Notes: generated by a model not told the origin, from the sequence alone. DNA of 64,000 nucleotides from Pseudomonadota bacterium (GCA_024228935.1 JAAESX010000090.1:62001-126000), one strand, 5' to 3'; shown: positions 49,784-59,476, numbered from the stretch's first letter. Program-made: numbers and translations.

Positions 49784-51019
49784 CTACTGATCGGCGTCGG
49801 CCGTGAGGTCGAGGTACCAGTCGGCGTCGGGCGTGTCGGTCGCCGGGAGCTGCGACAGCGCGTCGGTCTCGACGAACGACCACACCCGCACGATCCGGTC
49901 CTCGGCGAGCCAGGACCCGACCTGGATTGGGTCGCCCGAGCCGACCGCGGCGAACGGGGTGCCGAGATCCGAGCCCGACTGGGACTCGACGTGGGCCTTC
50001 TGCGCCCAGCGGATGGGCGCGCCGTCGAGCTGGAGCACGCCTTCGGTCGTCGTCACCCGGCCCGCGGTCTCGTCCAGGTCGTCGTCGGTCTTCGCGTTGT
50101 CCGACCACGCCAGCTCGCCGTCCCAGGTCACGTCCCAGGACCAGTTCTGGCCGGCATCCCACTCGCTGGTGTGGACCTCGCGCAGCGCGTCGCCGCCGAG
50201 CCACTCGACGCTGGGAGCGACGCCGCTGTCGTACTGGACCCCTTCGCCCCAGGTGATGTCCGTGCCGTCGAGCTGGCCGGGCTTCGCGTACAGCCCCGAG
50301 CCGGCCGCGGCCTGATGCACGACCAGGACGCGCCCGTCGTCCGTGAGCGCCACCGCCGGGTCCCAGCCGCTGGCGATGCGCTCGTGTGTGGCCCAGCCGT
50401 CCGCGTCGCCGACCCAGGTCCAGATGCCCCCGGCTCCGTCGCTGTGGACCTCGATCCAGGCCGTGCCGTTCGACGCGAACGCCGGGTCCTGGCCGCGGTC
50501 GCCCAGGTAGTTCTCGCGGCTGCCGGCGTCGCCCGACAGCACAGGGACCACGTGGCCGCGCAGGTCGGCGACGAGCCAGCTGTCGACGGGCTCGGGAAGC
50601 AGGTCGTTGAGCTGGCCCAGATCGATGGCGTCCTTGAGGTCGACCGTCAGGACGATGGGCGCATGCTCCGGGTTGGCCTGCGACCAGTTGGTGAGCTCGT
50701 CGAGCCAGGTCGACAGGGCGTCGTCGCCGTCGACCCCGTCGCCGGGCCAGTTGTGGCCGATGCGCAGGTCCCCGTCGTCGGAGTGCACGTCCAGCTCGAG
50801 CCCGCGGATGCCGGCGTCGAGCTGGGGGGTGAGGGCGCCGAGCTCGTAGCTGTTGTGCGTGGCGCGAAGGAGCAGGTCGTGCAGGCGGCGCGTGTCCTCG
50901 TCGCTGTCGTATGGGCTGTCGCTGTCGGGCTGGCTGTCGACGGGCTCGTTGGACTCGGTCAAGGCACCGGAATCTCGATCCGTCGCGTCGGGAGCTGTGC
51001 ATGCGATGAGCCAGAACAT
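49784..51019 (-). CDS. Phosphatidylinositol-specific phospholipase C-like lipoprotein
   Basis: 411 residues. Lipobox MFWLIAC (Cys 7), an acidic linker rich in Asp/Ser/Glu, then LLRATHNSYE (first catalytic His) and IRGLELDVHSDDGDLRIGH (Glu/Asp and second His), the PI-PLC X-box/GDPD-like pattern. VLTVDLKDAID is the next conserved strand. The C-terminal region (beyond about 300) is beta-rich (DITWGEGVQYDSG) and not recognised. Probably cleaves phosphodiesters of lipids outside the cell. A GATGAT box lies six bases before ATG 51019. Confidence 0.72.
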   Translation of the reverse strand: MFWLIACTAPDATDRDSGALTESNEPVDSQPDSDSPYDSDEDTRRLHDLLLRATHNSYELGALTPQLDAGIRGLELDVHSDDGDLRIGHNWPGDGVDGDDALSTWLDELTNWSQANPEHAPIVLTVDLKDAIDLGQLNDLLPEPVDSWLVADLRGHVVPVLSGDAGSRENYLGDRGQDPAFASNGTAWIEVHSDGAGGIWTWVGDADGWATHERIASGWDPAVALTDDGRVLVVHQAAAGSGLYAKPGQLDGTDITWGEGVQYDSGVAPSVEWLGGDALREVHTSEWDAGQNWSWDVTWDGELAWSDNAKTDDDLDETAGRVTTTEGVLQLDGAPIRWAQKAHVESQSGSDLGTPFAAVGSGDPIQVGSWLAEDRIVRVWSFVETDALSQLPATDTPDADWYLDLTADADQ

Positions 51020-51026
51020 CGCGGGA

Positions 51027-51785
51027 TCATCGCATCCCTCGAGCGAGCTCCCGACGCAGCTCTTCACGCTCTCGCTGGATCTGCGCCTTCTCGGCTTCGT
51101 CCTCCTCGTGCCGGGCCACTCGAGCGAGCATCTTGTAGGCCAGCGCCAGGCCGCCCATCAGCCCCAGGAAGATCGAGCCCGCGGCCAGCCCGACGCCAGC
51201 GCGCCGCTCGCCCACGGCACGGACCTCGCCGGTCAGCCCCGCCGCCAGCCGTCCGTCCGCCTTCAGGTACATCGGGTGATCCGAGAGCGTGGCCCGGGAG
51301 CCGAGCTGCTTGTCCAGCGCTCGGCGCTCGCTGCTGGTGACCTCGGGCTGGGCCAGGTACCGCAGGTGACGGTGCAGGCCCGCCGAGCTCGTGGGCTCGA
51401 AGTACATGCCGTCGAACGTGACCCGCTGGAGCCCGGACGTGTCGACCAGTGGCGCCGCGAGCTCGTCCCGGATGGGCTGGCTGAGCTCGACGACCACGCG
51501 GTCTCCGGCGAACCGGTCGACCCGCAGCGCGGTGATTCGACCCGTCTCGTCTCGGACGGCCGACAGGTCGCCGGGGGTGGCGTCGACCAGCAGGACGTCG
51601 TCGGCCATCGGCGAGGCCAGCTCGATGATGAGCACCTCGTCGCTGCCGCGGACGCGCATCTCCGACTCCCAGTCGATGGTCGCGCCCGTCCAGGTCGCGT
51701 GGTGTCCAGCGGTGTACACCTCGGGAGGCGGGGCCGCGGCGCACGTCGGCACGAAGGCCGACGCGAGCGAGACGAGGAGCCACAT
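51027..51785 (-). CDS. Membrane-anchored hypothetical protein
   Basis: 252 residues. Short signal MWLLVSLASAFVPTCAAA, a beta-rich periplasmic body of about 170 residues (RVRGSDEVLIIELASPM, RVVVELSQPIRDEL), one TM helix (about 203-222, VGLAAGSIFLGLMGGLALAY) and a charged coiled tail (HEEDEAEKAQIQREREELRRELAR). Tail is cytosolic or periplasmic depending on topology. No family recognised. One-base overlap with the membrane protein gene upstream. Confidence 0.65.
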   Translation of the reverse strand: MWLLVSLASAFVPTCAAAPPPEVYTAGHHATWTGATIDWESEMRVRGSDEVLIIELASPMADDVLLVDATPGDLSAVRDETGRITALRVDRFAGDRVVVELSQPIRDELAAPLVDTSGLQRVTFDGMYFEPTSSAGLHRHLRYLAQPEVTSSERRALDKQLGSRATLSDHPMYLKADGRLAAGLTGEVRAVGERRAGVGLAAGSIFLGLMGGLALAYKMLARVARHEEDEAEKAQIQREREELRRELARGMR

Positions 51786-52402
51786 CAGTTCGACACCAGC
51801 GCGTCCATGCCGCCGTCGAACACCGTGATCTCGGGGAGGATGGGGGACGCGATGTAGATGAACTGGATGAGCGTGGCGAGCTGGATGCCGACGAGGACGA
51901 GCATGGGCAGCGCGACGTCACGCTTCCGCACGTTGCTGGGGACGCGCTTGAAGACGGCGCGGACCAGGATGACCAGACCGGTGATGAGAGCGAGCGCCGC
52001 GGTGCCCATCGCCAGGGTGCCGCCCAGGTAGCCGGACGTGTGGTAGTAGAGCGCCACCACGGGGGCGAGGACGGCGAGCACGAGCGTCGCCGTGAAGTTC
52101 GCGCTGGCCAGGCCCATGAGCAGGTCGCTGGCCTTGTGCTTGGCGCCGACCAGCTTCCAGGTGAGCAGGCAGGCGGGGATGGCGGACAGCGCGCTGAGCA
52201 CGATGACCATCGGCATCTTGTAGACGTTGGACATGGCGAGCGTCATGTCGGTGGAGCCCGCGGCCACCCCGTAGATCGCGGCGAAGACGACCGTCGCGAT
52301 CGCGGCCTGGATGAGCAGGCGTCCGCGCTTGGCCGGGCCGTCGTCCTCGCCCTCGAGGGTGTGGCCGCCGGCCAGGTTGAAGAGGTTGGTGATGACGCTC
52401 AT
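51785..52402 (-). CDS. Multi-pass membrane protein (Yip1-like layout)
   Basis: 205 residues with five hydrophobic segments (about 31-51, 62-83, 100-122, 128-147, 168-190). Motif KMPMVIVLSALSAIPA and STDMTLAMSNVYK before it resemble Yip1-type bacterial membrane proteins, but the assignment is weak. GGGAGA precedes ATG 52402. Coupled to the single-pass protein downstream, so the pair may form one membrane complex. Confidence 0.6.
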   Translation of the reverse strand: MSVITNLFNLAGGHTLEGEDDGPAKRGRLLIQAAIATVVFAAIYGVAAGSTDMTLAMSNVYKMPMVIVLSALSAIPACLLTWKLVGAKHKASDLLMGLASANFTATLVLAVLAPVVALYYHTSGYLGGTLAMGTAALALITGLVILVRAVFKRVPSNVRKRDVALPMLVLVGIQLATLIQFIYIASPILPEITVFDGGMDALVSN

Positions 52403-52441
52403 CGAGTCTCCCGTGTGGGGGTGTTCGGTTCCTGAGCACCA

Positions 52442-53425
52442 TCACGTGGGGGTCTGAACGCTCCGTTCATCCGGCTTGAACTGTCGCGGGAGTCGCTGTG
52501 GACCCTCTGTGAAACGCGACCGTCGCGGGAACAGTCCGAGCTGCCGGCGGGGGGGAGGGGACACGCGCGGTCGGCCCGAGCCCACCAGCCAGGCGCCGGT
52601 CTCCAGGACCAGTTCGTCGGGGACCTGGCCGGTCACCTGGGTCAGGGTCCCCGGCTGCAGGCCCGCCAGATCCTCGTGCGTCTGGATCCGTCGCATCGGC
52701 CGGGTCGGCAGGTCGCGGAACTCGAACGAGATGTGCCGGTCCAGGCTCCAGATGGCCGTGCCCTTGGTCTCGTGAGCCTCGGAGAACGCGGTCCGTTCGG
52801 TCGAGCCGGGCTGGACCACGCGCGTCTCGCCGACCACGGTGACCTGGCGTGGGTGGATGTGGCCGCAAAGGATGTGGTCCACGCCGTCCGGCAGGTGCTG
52901 CTCGCCGATGGTGTCGAGCTGTTCGCCGGCCCGGAAGACCAGCCCGGGCACGATGGCCCCGTCGAACGCCTGGTGGGCGACGAGCAGATCGACGCCCTGG
53001 CCCACAGCCCGTCGGGCGGCGTCGGCCCAGGCACCGGCTCGCCGGAAGAAGGGGACCAGCGCCAGCGCGACCGCGCCGACGACGAGCCGCTCAGGGCGCT
53101 CGCAGATGTGGATGTTCGGGGCTCGCCAGGGGAGGCTCTTGGCGACGCCGCGGCGGTCGTGGTTGCCGGGAATCACGACGATGGGCGTCCGTCTGGCCAC
53201 GCGGGTGAGCAGGCGGGCCGCCGCGCGCATGGCGTCCGGGCTGGGGCGCGAGCGGTTGAACACGTCGCCGCTGTGTACGACGAGGTCGACCTCGCCACGC
53301 ATCGCTGGCTCGAGCGCACGGGCCATCGCGGCCTCGTGGTCGAGGCCTCGATGCCACCCTTCCGGCGCGCCGCGCACGGTCAGGTGGTTTCCGAGGTGCG
53401 TGTCGGTCAGGTGGAGGATCTTCAT
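52442..53425 (-). CDS. SbcD/Mre11-like metallophosphoesterase
   Basis: 327 residues. Metal-site motifs in order: LTDTHLG (Asp and His), HSGDVFNRSRPS (second Asp), VVIPGNHDRRG (Asn-His), a middle AHQAFDG His, and LCGHIHPRQV (GHIH), as in DNA-repair exonucleases of the SbcD/YhaO type. The C-terminal 100 residues are basic (RRQLGLFPRRSRFTE) and unrelated, possibly DNA-binding. No SbcC partner is present within the window, so a stand-alone nuclease or nucleotide phosphatase is possible. Cytoplasmic. Confidence 0.82.
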   Translation of the reverse strand: MKILHLTDTHLGNHLTVRGAPEGWHRGLDHEAAMARALEPAMRGEVDLVVHSGDVFNRSRPSPDAMRAAARLLTRVARRTPIVVIPGNHDRRGVAKSLPWRAPNIHICERPERLVVGAVALALVPFFRRAGAWADAARRAVGQGVDLLVAHQAFDGAIVPGLVFRAGEQLDTIGEQHLPDGVDHILCGHIHPRQVTVVGETRVVQPGSTERTAFSEAHETKGTAIWSLDRHISFEFRDLPTRPMRRIQTHEDLAGLQPGTLTQVTGQVPDELVLETGAWLVGSGRPRVSPPPRRQLGLFPRRSRFTEGPQRLPRQFKPDERSVQTPT

Positions 53426-53492
53426 GACCCCACCATCACCGGACGACCGACCTCAAACTGTCCGGGGATCCTGGGAATCCCTGGACGTCAGC

Positions 53493-54053
53493 TCACTGAC
53501 GGAAGAACGTCACGTCCTCGATCTTGATGTCGTCGAAGGGCTTGTCGTTGTGGTCACGGTGGACCCGCGCAGCTTCCTTGATGACGCTCAGACCGTCGGT
53601 CACCTGGCCGAAGACGGCGTGCTTGCCGTCGAGCCAGCGGCAGGGGACCTCCGTGATGAAGAACTGCGAGCCGTTGGTGCCCGGGCCCGAGTTGGCCATG
53701 GACATGACGCCGCCCTTGTCGTGGCGCAGATCGGGGTGGATCTCGTCGCCGAAGCGGTAGCCAGGGCCACCGCGGCCGTTGCCGTTCGGGCAGCCGAGCT
53801 GGACCATGAACTCCGGGATGACGCGGTGCATGATGCCGCCGATGTACAGCGACTCGGTTGAGGGGCCGCCGTTCGGGGTCTTCCACTCGACGTTGCCGGT
53901 GGCCAGGGCCCAGAAGTTGGCGACAGTGCGGGGGGCGCGCTTCTCGTGGAGCCTGGCCGTGATGTCCCCGAGCGTCGTCTTGATGGTGACGTGCAGGTCG
54001 CCCTCGCCGGGAACGTCGACCGGGGGTGCGGGGGTGTCGGGGATCAGAGCCAT
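53493..54053 (-). CDS. Cyclophilin-type peptidyl-prolyl cis-trans isomerase
   Basis: 186 residues. Cyclophilin motifs: FHRVIPEFM-like MHRVIPEFMVQLG, GGVMSMANSGPGTNGSQFFIT (catalytic core with Gln-Phe-Phe) and VFGQVTDGLSVI. The N-terminal VTIKTTLGDITARLHEKRAPRTVANF is typical. The MopE-independent, signal-less protein should be cytoplasmic. Start ATG 54053; a GTG at 54062 would add three residues. It is divergent from the broken leucine-rich-repeat gene. Confidence 0.93.
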   Translation of the reverse strand: MALIPDTPAPPVDVPGEGDLHVTIKTTLGDITARLHEKRAPRTVANFWALATGNVEWKTPNGGPSTESLYIGGIMHRVIPEFMVQLGCPNGNGRGGPGYRFGDEIHPDLRHDKGGVMSMANSGPGTNGSQFFITEVPCRWLDGKHAVFGQVTDGLSVIKEAARVHRDHNDKPFDDIKIEDVTFFRQ

Positions 54054-54183
54054 GAGGGGCACCTTCGAGAAAGGAGGTTTGGGCTTTGCCCCTTAACACG
54101 ATGAAAGAGACGGGCCCGATCACGCGTAGGTCTCCAATTGCCCTCCGCCCTGAACGGGTGAGAGGGGTGCAGAGGAAAACGCC

Positions 54184-56781
54184 ATGGCCGATCTGATCCG
54201 AACCCTCCTCACGAGCGTCAGCCGCGCCGACGTGCTCGCGGGCGCCGAACGGCCCTCCAGCAGGACGACAAGTACATCGACGAGCTGCTGAGCGGGGTCT
54301 CCGTCGCTGGCTGGAGCTCGCGCGGTGTGCACGAGCTCACGTTCCCCAAGGGACTGAGGGCGCCGGACGACCGCTACTCGACCCAGGTCGAGGGCTTCCT
54401 GCGCATCGTGGGGGCCTCGAACAGCAAGAAGGCCCAGGCGCTCCGGACGAAGCTCTCGAAGATCCAGCTCCTGGGCACGGACCGGCGCTGGACCTGGGGC
54501 AAGGTCACCTACCGCCCGGTCGACCTCGACCAGCTCGCGGGGCTGCCCGTGAAGCACCTCGAGGTGCTCAACGCCCGAGGCGTCCCCTGCACGATCGAGC
54601 TGGAGCACGTCACCCACTGCGAGCTCATCGACTGCCACCTGGACGCGCTGCCGGCGATGCCCGAGCTGACCATGCTCGTGATTCGGGACGGCAAGCTCCC
54701 GCGGCTCGACGTGTCGCGCTTCCCCAAGCTCCAGAGCCTGTCCGTCCAGGGGGTCCAGGACCTGCGCGGCATCGAGGGGGTGTCCGGTCTCCCCCTGACG
54801 GACGTGTCGCTCGCCGGGCTCCCGGCCACGCCCGACCTCACCGGCGTGAAGACCCTGAAGCGACTGGACCTGAGCGTGGGCAAGGCCGACACGGTGCGCT
54901 TCGAGAGCCGTGGCCTGCAGGAGCTCTCGCTCACGCTGCCGGGCTCGGTGCCGCTGCCCCAGCTTCAGTGCACGGAGCTGAAGTCGCTGAGCCTGTCGGG
55001 GAGCGCCGCCACCGATCTGTCGGCGCTCTCGGGCGTCGCGGTGGTGTCCTCGCTGAGCCTCCAGGACATGGACCATGTGACCTCGCTGGACGGGCTCATC
55101 GACTACGGCACGCTCCATGTCCGCAACCTCCCCAAGCTCGTCCGGGTGCGCGGGGGCCGGCACATCACGCGTCTCTCGCTGCAGTCCTGTGAGTCGCTCG
55201 TCGATCTCGACGGGCTCGGACCCTGCCCGAAGCTGAACCGCTTCGATGGCTGGAACTGCGCGGCGCTCACCTAGATCGGCGGGCTCTCCAAGTCGCCGGT
55301 GCTGTCGCAGATCAGCATCTCGGGGATGACCGCGCTGAAGTCGGTCGAGGGGCTCGGCGCCTGCACCGAGCTGTCGGACCTGCAGTTCATCGGCTGCCGC
55401 GGCTCGGGCCTGGACCTGATGCCGCTCGACGGGCTGACGAAGATCAAGCGCATCGGCTGCACGCGCACGTCCATCGGCAAGACCCGCATCCCCGAGAGCC
55501 TGCACGGCGTCATCGTGCCGAAGAGCCTGGTGACGCGGCGCACCCGCGCGGCCTCGGACAAGCCGCTGCCGAAGCAGGCGCGAGGGACGGCCCGCAAGCA
55601 GGTCGCCAAGCTCAAGAAGCTGATGTTCAGCCGGGACTTCGACCGCATGGACCAGTGCGCCGAGCTGGTGGGGGCGCTCGACTCGGACGAGGTCGCGACG
55701 GCGCTGGCCGGTGGGGCAAGGCTCGAGAAGGCGGTGGACACCGTGTCGCTGCTGCCGAAGACGCAGACCTCGGTGCCGGTGATCTTCCGCGGGCCTTACG
55801 ACCGACTCGCCCCAACCGCTACTTCGAGTCCGGCGACATCCTGAAGCCCTACCGGGCCACGGTCTGCGGGCGCTCGCCGCGCGCGTCCCGGACGAGAGCT
55901 CGCTGGCCAGCCTGCGTGACGCCGAGGGCCTGATCCTGGTCGGCCGGTCCAAGCGGTGGGAGAAGAGCCCGGTCCGCGTGTGGCCGCTCGGCGCGTTCGA
56001 GAACCTGCGTCGCGTGGGCATCGTCGCCGCCAGCGAGCTCGAGGACGTCGAGCTGCTCGAGGACTGCGAACAGCTCGAGGAGCTGGCGCTCTACGAGGTC
56101 GACGGCATCGAGACCCTGGGCTCGGTGACGGACGCGCCGATGCTGAAGACGCTGCGGGTCGAGCGGCTCGGCGGCACTTGGACGCTGGGCAGCGAGGACG
56201 GCCTGGCCCGACTCGAGACGCTCGAGGTCCAGGGTGGCTGGCGGAGCTCGTTCCAGCTCGACGAGCGCGAGGTCCGGTCGCTGCGGGGGCTGCGGGAGCT
56301 CGCGGTGGCGGGGGTCGAGGTGACCGAGGGCGCGTTCCGCATGCTCGGTCGACTGCCGGGCCTGGAGTCCCTCGAGGTGCTGTCGTGCCGCGAGAACGAC
56401 CTGAGCCCGGTGGCGAACCTCACGCGGCTGAAGCACCTGTCGATCGACAGCTACGCGTCGTCGAGCCTCGCGCTGTCGGGGCTGGACGCGCTGGAGTCGC
56501 TGCGGCTTCAGGGCTTCCACAGCCAGTTGGTCGAGGGGCTCCGCGAGCTGTCGATGCGGAAGGTCGAGCTGCTGCACTGCGGCCAGCTGACGGGCTGGGA
56601 GGCGCTTGAGGACGTCGAGGAGCTGCTGCTCACGGGCTACCGCTGGCGGAAGGCCAACGAGCTCGATGGGCTCGGCTGGGACGGCCTGAAGACCATCCGC
56701 GTGTTCGGCAAGCGGCTGCCGGCGACGCACGTGAACCGCCTGGCGAAGGCCGGGGTGACGTTGGAGGTCGTCAGCGGCTAG
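54184..56781 (+). pseudogene. Leucine-rich-repeat gene broken by three frameshifts and a stop
   Basis: A likely start at ATG 54184 (GAGGAAAAC upstream) codes ADLIRTLLTSVSRADVLAGAE, then the frame changes near 54250 (ALQQDDKYIDELL continues in another frame). Leucine-rich repeats run to 55271, where TAG 55272-55274 interrupts (NCAALT stop IGGLS). The same frame continues to about 55805, then two more shifts (near 55806 and 55865) lead into the last repeats (LRALAARVPDE ... LEVVSG) ending at 56781. Intact pieces are 54327-55274, 55299-55844 and 55978-56781. All three shifts are of the one-base-deletion kind. No signal peptide is evident. Confidence 0.75.
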
Positions 56782-56881
56782 TACGTCGCGACCGGGTCAC
56801 CTGGCCGAGAGGTCGGGAGCACCCAGCGACGCCAGGGCGGTTGGGCTGCGTGGGTCTGGGCGCGGGAGTCCTCGGACCCCG

Positions 56882-56967
56882 AGGCTGCTGGTCAGCCCCC
56901 CGACTTCGGTGCCCTCAGGGTCCTCGACCCCCCAGGCTGCCGGTCAGCCCCCCCGACTTCGGTGCCC
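56882..56967. repeat. Two imperfect copies of a ~33-bp direct repeat
   Basis: AGGCTGCTGGTCAGCCCCC at 56882 onward recurs at 56934 with one mismatch and one extra C, each copy continuing CGACTTCGGTGCCC; the copies are 19-20 bases apart (start to start 52). They sit in the 210-base gap between the LRR pseudogene end and the sulfatase-like stop. The rest of the gap holds no recognised feature. Confidence 0.8.
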
Positions 56968-56991
56968 GAGGCGTCGTCGCCCCAGCGTCGG

Positions 56992-58461
56992 TCACTCGTC
57001 GACGTATCCCAGGGACCGGAGCACCGTCAGGTCCTCGGCCAGCAGGCCATCGAAGGCGGGCAGGGGACCCGGCGCGCACTCCGACTCGAGCCAGAGCGTG
57101 TGCCCGTCGGTGCACCCGCTGGCCTCGGGGCCGAACAGGATGGAGGCCAGGGGCGTGCGCGCGTCGGGTCCATCGGGCTCGAGCGGGCCGAGGTCGCCGC
57201 CGTCCGCCCAGCTCACGATGGCCTCGTGCACGCCGAGCAGATCGACGTGTCGATCGACCCGCGCCGGCGGATGTCCCGAGCCGAGCACCACCAGGGGAAT
57301 GCGGATGACCTCGTCGTAGAAGGTGCGGCCGTGCTCGAAGCCGTTGTGCTCCCAGAACTCCTCGCCGTGGTCTGCGGTGACGATGACCAGCGCGTCGTCG
57401 GGGAGAGCCGACAGCAGGACATCCAGGTCCTGGTCCATGCGCTCCAGGTCCGCGATGTACAGATCGCGGATGTGGCTGCGGTCGGGCTCGGGGCCTCCCT
57501 TTCGCACCGCCCCCCAGTCGCCGAAGCAGCGCGGCAGCTCGCAGGGGCCGTCGCGAACCTCGGCCTCGTAGGGAGCGTGGGCCTCGATGGTGTGGACCCA
57601 CAGGAACCCGCGTCCATCCTTGATGGCCGGGACCTGCTCGGCGGCGAGTCCGTAGAGCGAGCGCTCGTCGAGGGGGGCCAGGGCGAGTCGCAGCAGCAGG
57701 CTCCTGCGGAGGGTCCGGCGGAGCTGGGCGTCCCGCGTGACGTCGTGGAAGCGGTCGAAGCCGCGATGGAAGCCGTAGCGCGGCCCCAGGTAGGGGTTGG
57801 TGATGACCGCGGCGGTGGCGTAGCCGCGCGTGACAAGGCGCTCGGCGAGCGTGGCGACGTCCGGGTCGAGCGGCGTTCGCAGGTGGTTCGGGCCGTCCAC
57901 CAGACGACGTCCGGCTCCGTGTTCGTGCACGGGGAGGCCGGTGTGGAGCGAGGCCATTGCGGGCAGCGTCCAAGGCGCGGTGGTGCTGGCTCGCTCGTAG
58001 ACGAGCCCGGCCTCGGCGCGGGCTCGCAAGAGCGGCATGTGGTTCAGCGAGCGCGCCCGGGTGGTGTCCAGCGTGATGAGCACGATGGGCCTCGGGTCGT
58101 CCGAGGCCAGCCTGGGAAGCGGCATCGCGGCGGTCCAACCCGTCCCCATCTCGGCCTCGATGGTCCCTCGTCCCTGAACCAGCGCGAACACCACGAGCGC
58201 GGTGATGCCGACCGGGATGCTGGACGCCAGGCGCGTCCACGCGGTGATGGGGCGCTTCCGAGGAAGGGCCGCCAGCAGTCCTCCCGCCAGCGAGCCGACC
58301 GCGAACGCCAGCAGCACGTCGACGACGGCCACGCCCAGGAGGCGCTGTCCGAGCGGCTCGCCGATCTGTGGCTCGGCCAGGAGACCCTCGAGCACGCCCA
58401 GGCCCAGCCCGATGAGGAGGGTCAGCCCCAGGACCTCGGCGAAGGTGGCGAGCCGCTTCAT
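56992..58461 (-). CDS. Membrane-anchored sulfatase-like phosphatase superfamily protein
   Basis: 489 residues. Three or so N-terminal membrane helices (about 8-28, 44-66, 82-100) precede a sulfatase-like domain: VLITLDTTRARSLNHMP (first metal site), STTAPWTLPAMASLHTG with Thr in place of the Cys/Ser-x-Pro-x-Arg formylglycine signature, VIVTADHGEEFWEHNG (second metal pair) and RIPLVVLG. The missing C/S-x-P-x-R argues against a formylglycine sulfatase; phosphoglycerol-transferase-like or phosphodiesterase chemistry is likelier. Stop at 56992; four-base overlap with the upstream lipoprotein gene. Confidence 0.82.
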   Translation of the reverse strand: MKRLATFAEVLGLTLLIGLGLGVLEGLLAEPQIGEPLGQRLLGVAVVDVLLAFAVGSLAGGLLAALPRKRPITAWTRLASSIPVGITALVVFALVQGRGTIEAEMGTGWTAAMPLPRLASDDPRPIVLITLDTTRARSLNHMPLLRARAEAGLVYERASTTAPWTLPAMASLHTGLPVHEHGAGRRLVDGPNHLRTPLDPDVATLAERLVTRGYATAAVITNPYLGPRYGFHRGFDRFHDVTRDAQLRRTLRRSLLLRLALAPLDERSLYGLAAEQVPAIKDGRGFLWVHTIEAHAPYEAEVRDGPCELPRCFGDWGAVRKGGPEPDRSHIRDLYIADLERMDQDLDVLLSALPDDALVIVTADHGEEFWEHNGFEHGRTFYDEVIRIPLVVLGSGHPPARVDRHVDLLGVHEAIVSWADGGDLGPLEPDGPDARTPLASILFGPEASGCTDGHTLWLESECAPGPLPAFDGLLAEDLTVLRSLGYVDE

Positions 58462-58913
58462 CGGGTGTGGTCGCAGACCAGGGTGCGCAGCGCCTCGGGG
58501 TCGTCTCCGAAGGCCTGCCAGACCGCCAGGCCGCCGTCGGTGACCCAGGCGATGTGGACCCACTCCCCCGCGCGCCGCTCCATCGCGCCGCGGCACTGGG
58601 GGATGCGCTCGAGCCGGTAGTCGGTGGCCTGCTCGTCCACCGGGTGCAGGAGGGGCAGCAGGTCCAGCGGCGAGCCGCTCGACAGGGGCGGTGTGAGCGG
58701 GATGAAGGTCAGGATGGCGACCAGCTCGCCGTGGCGGGCCTCGAGCACGGTGTTCTCGCGACCGCCTCGGAACTGGCTGGGATCGTTCACGATCTTCCAG
58801 CCGGTGGGGAACTCGACCGCGCCGATGCCCGGGGCCGTCCAAGCCCGGCCGAGGACCTCGCCGACCGGCGCGGTCGTAGGGCTCGCGCAGGCCGCGAGGA
58901 GGGCCAGGATCAC
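58458..58913 (-). CDS. Hypothetical lipoprotein
   Basis: 151 residues from GTG 58913 (GTGA overlap). MILALLAAC places the lipid Cys at position 9. Mature region contains VEFPTGWKIVND and two Cys in the second half (RIPQCRGAM, LVCDHTR) that may pair. No recognised domain; a similar FPTGW/ALPGAW block occurs in the protein at 59926, so the two may be distant relatives. Coupled upstream and downstream within the three-gene minus-strand operon starting at 59470. Confidence 0.65.
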   Translation of the reverse strand: MILALLAACASPTTAPVGEVLGRAWTAPGIGAVEFPTGWKIVNDPSQFRGGRENTVLEARHGELVAILTFIPLTPPLSSGSPLDLLPLLHPVDEQATDYRLERIPQCRGAMERRAGEWVHIAWVTDGGLAVWQAFGDDPEALRTLVCDHTR

Positions 58914-59470
58914 CGGAAGGTCACGCCCATCGCCACCTGGTCGGGGCCGGCGTCCACCCAGGGCCGGACCCGTCGGGCCAGCGTCGACTTGTTCGTCATC
59001 ACGGCCAGGTCCAGCGTCGCCAGGAAGGCCCCCTGGACCACCAGGCTCCAGCCGATGCCGGCGCGCACCGGGTCACCCAGGTGGTCGGCGCGGGCCCGCA
59101 GGAACATGCCCGTCATGATGTAGCCGGTGTCCAGGCCGAAGTTCAGCATGTAGATGGCTCGGGACCGCTCGAGGTCCAGCGCCAGGCTCGGCCAGCTGGG
59201 GTCACCGCGTCGCTTCGTCGAGCGCAGCCCCAGCGCGGCGATACCGAGGTTGGCCAGGTTCCAGGTGGCGTTTGTCGCGTGGAAGGCCTTCCACTGGGTG
59301 TCCTCGGCCTGGACGAAGCCGACGCCGCCCCCGACGATGTTGCCGGCGCTCCAGACGGCGAGCGTCGTCATCGCGGTTCGGTCGAGCCGGATGTTGGTCT
59401 CGTGGATGTGCTCGACGATGTTCTCGGGAGGAGAGGCGGCGAGCGAGAGCAGCGTGAGCAGGGACCACAT
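58910..59470 (-). CDS. Small multi-pass membrane protein
   Basis: 186 residues. Signal or first helix MWSLLTLLSLAASP, then helices at about 33-50, 68-81, 104-122 and 140-158 with conserved-looking polar residues (HIHETNIRLDR, NLANLGIAALG, NFGLDTGYIMTGMFL). It resembles DUF6992-type membrane proteins, but that is uncertain. ATG 59470 is six bases after TACGCT (minus), so it likely starts a leaderless mRNA leading to the downstream lipoprotein and sulfatase-like genes. Confidence 0.6.
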   Translation of the reverse strand: MWSLLTLLSLAASPPENIVEHIHETNIRLDRTAMTTLAVWSAGNIVGGGVGFVQAEDTQWKAFHATNATWNLANLGIAALGLRSTKRRGDPSWPSLALDLERSRAIYMLNFGLDTGYIMTGMFLRARADHLGDPVRAGIGWSLVVQGAFLATLDLAVMTNKSTLARRVRPWVDAGPDQVAMGVTFR

Positions 59471-59476
59471 CGGCCC

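Noticed and set aside
54184..56781. Programmed frameshifting of the LRR gene
   Set aside because: Three shifts plus an in-frame TAG, with no slippery heptamers or stimulatory structures noticed, fit decay or error better than recoding.
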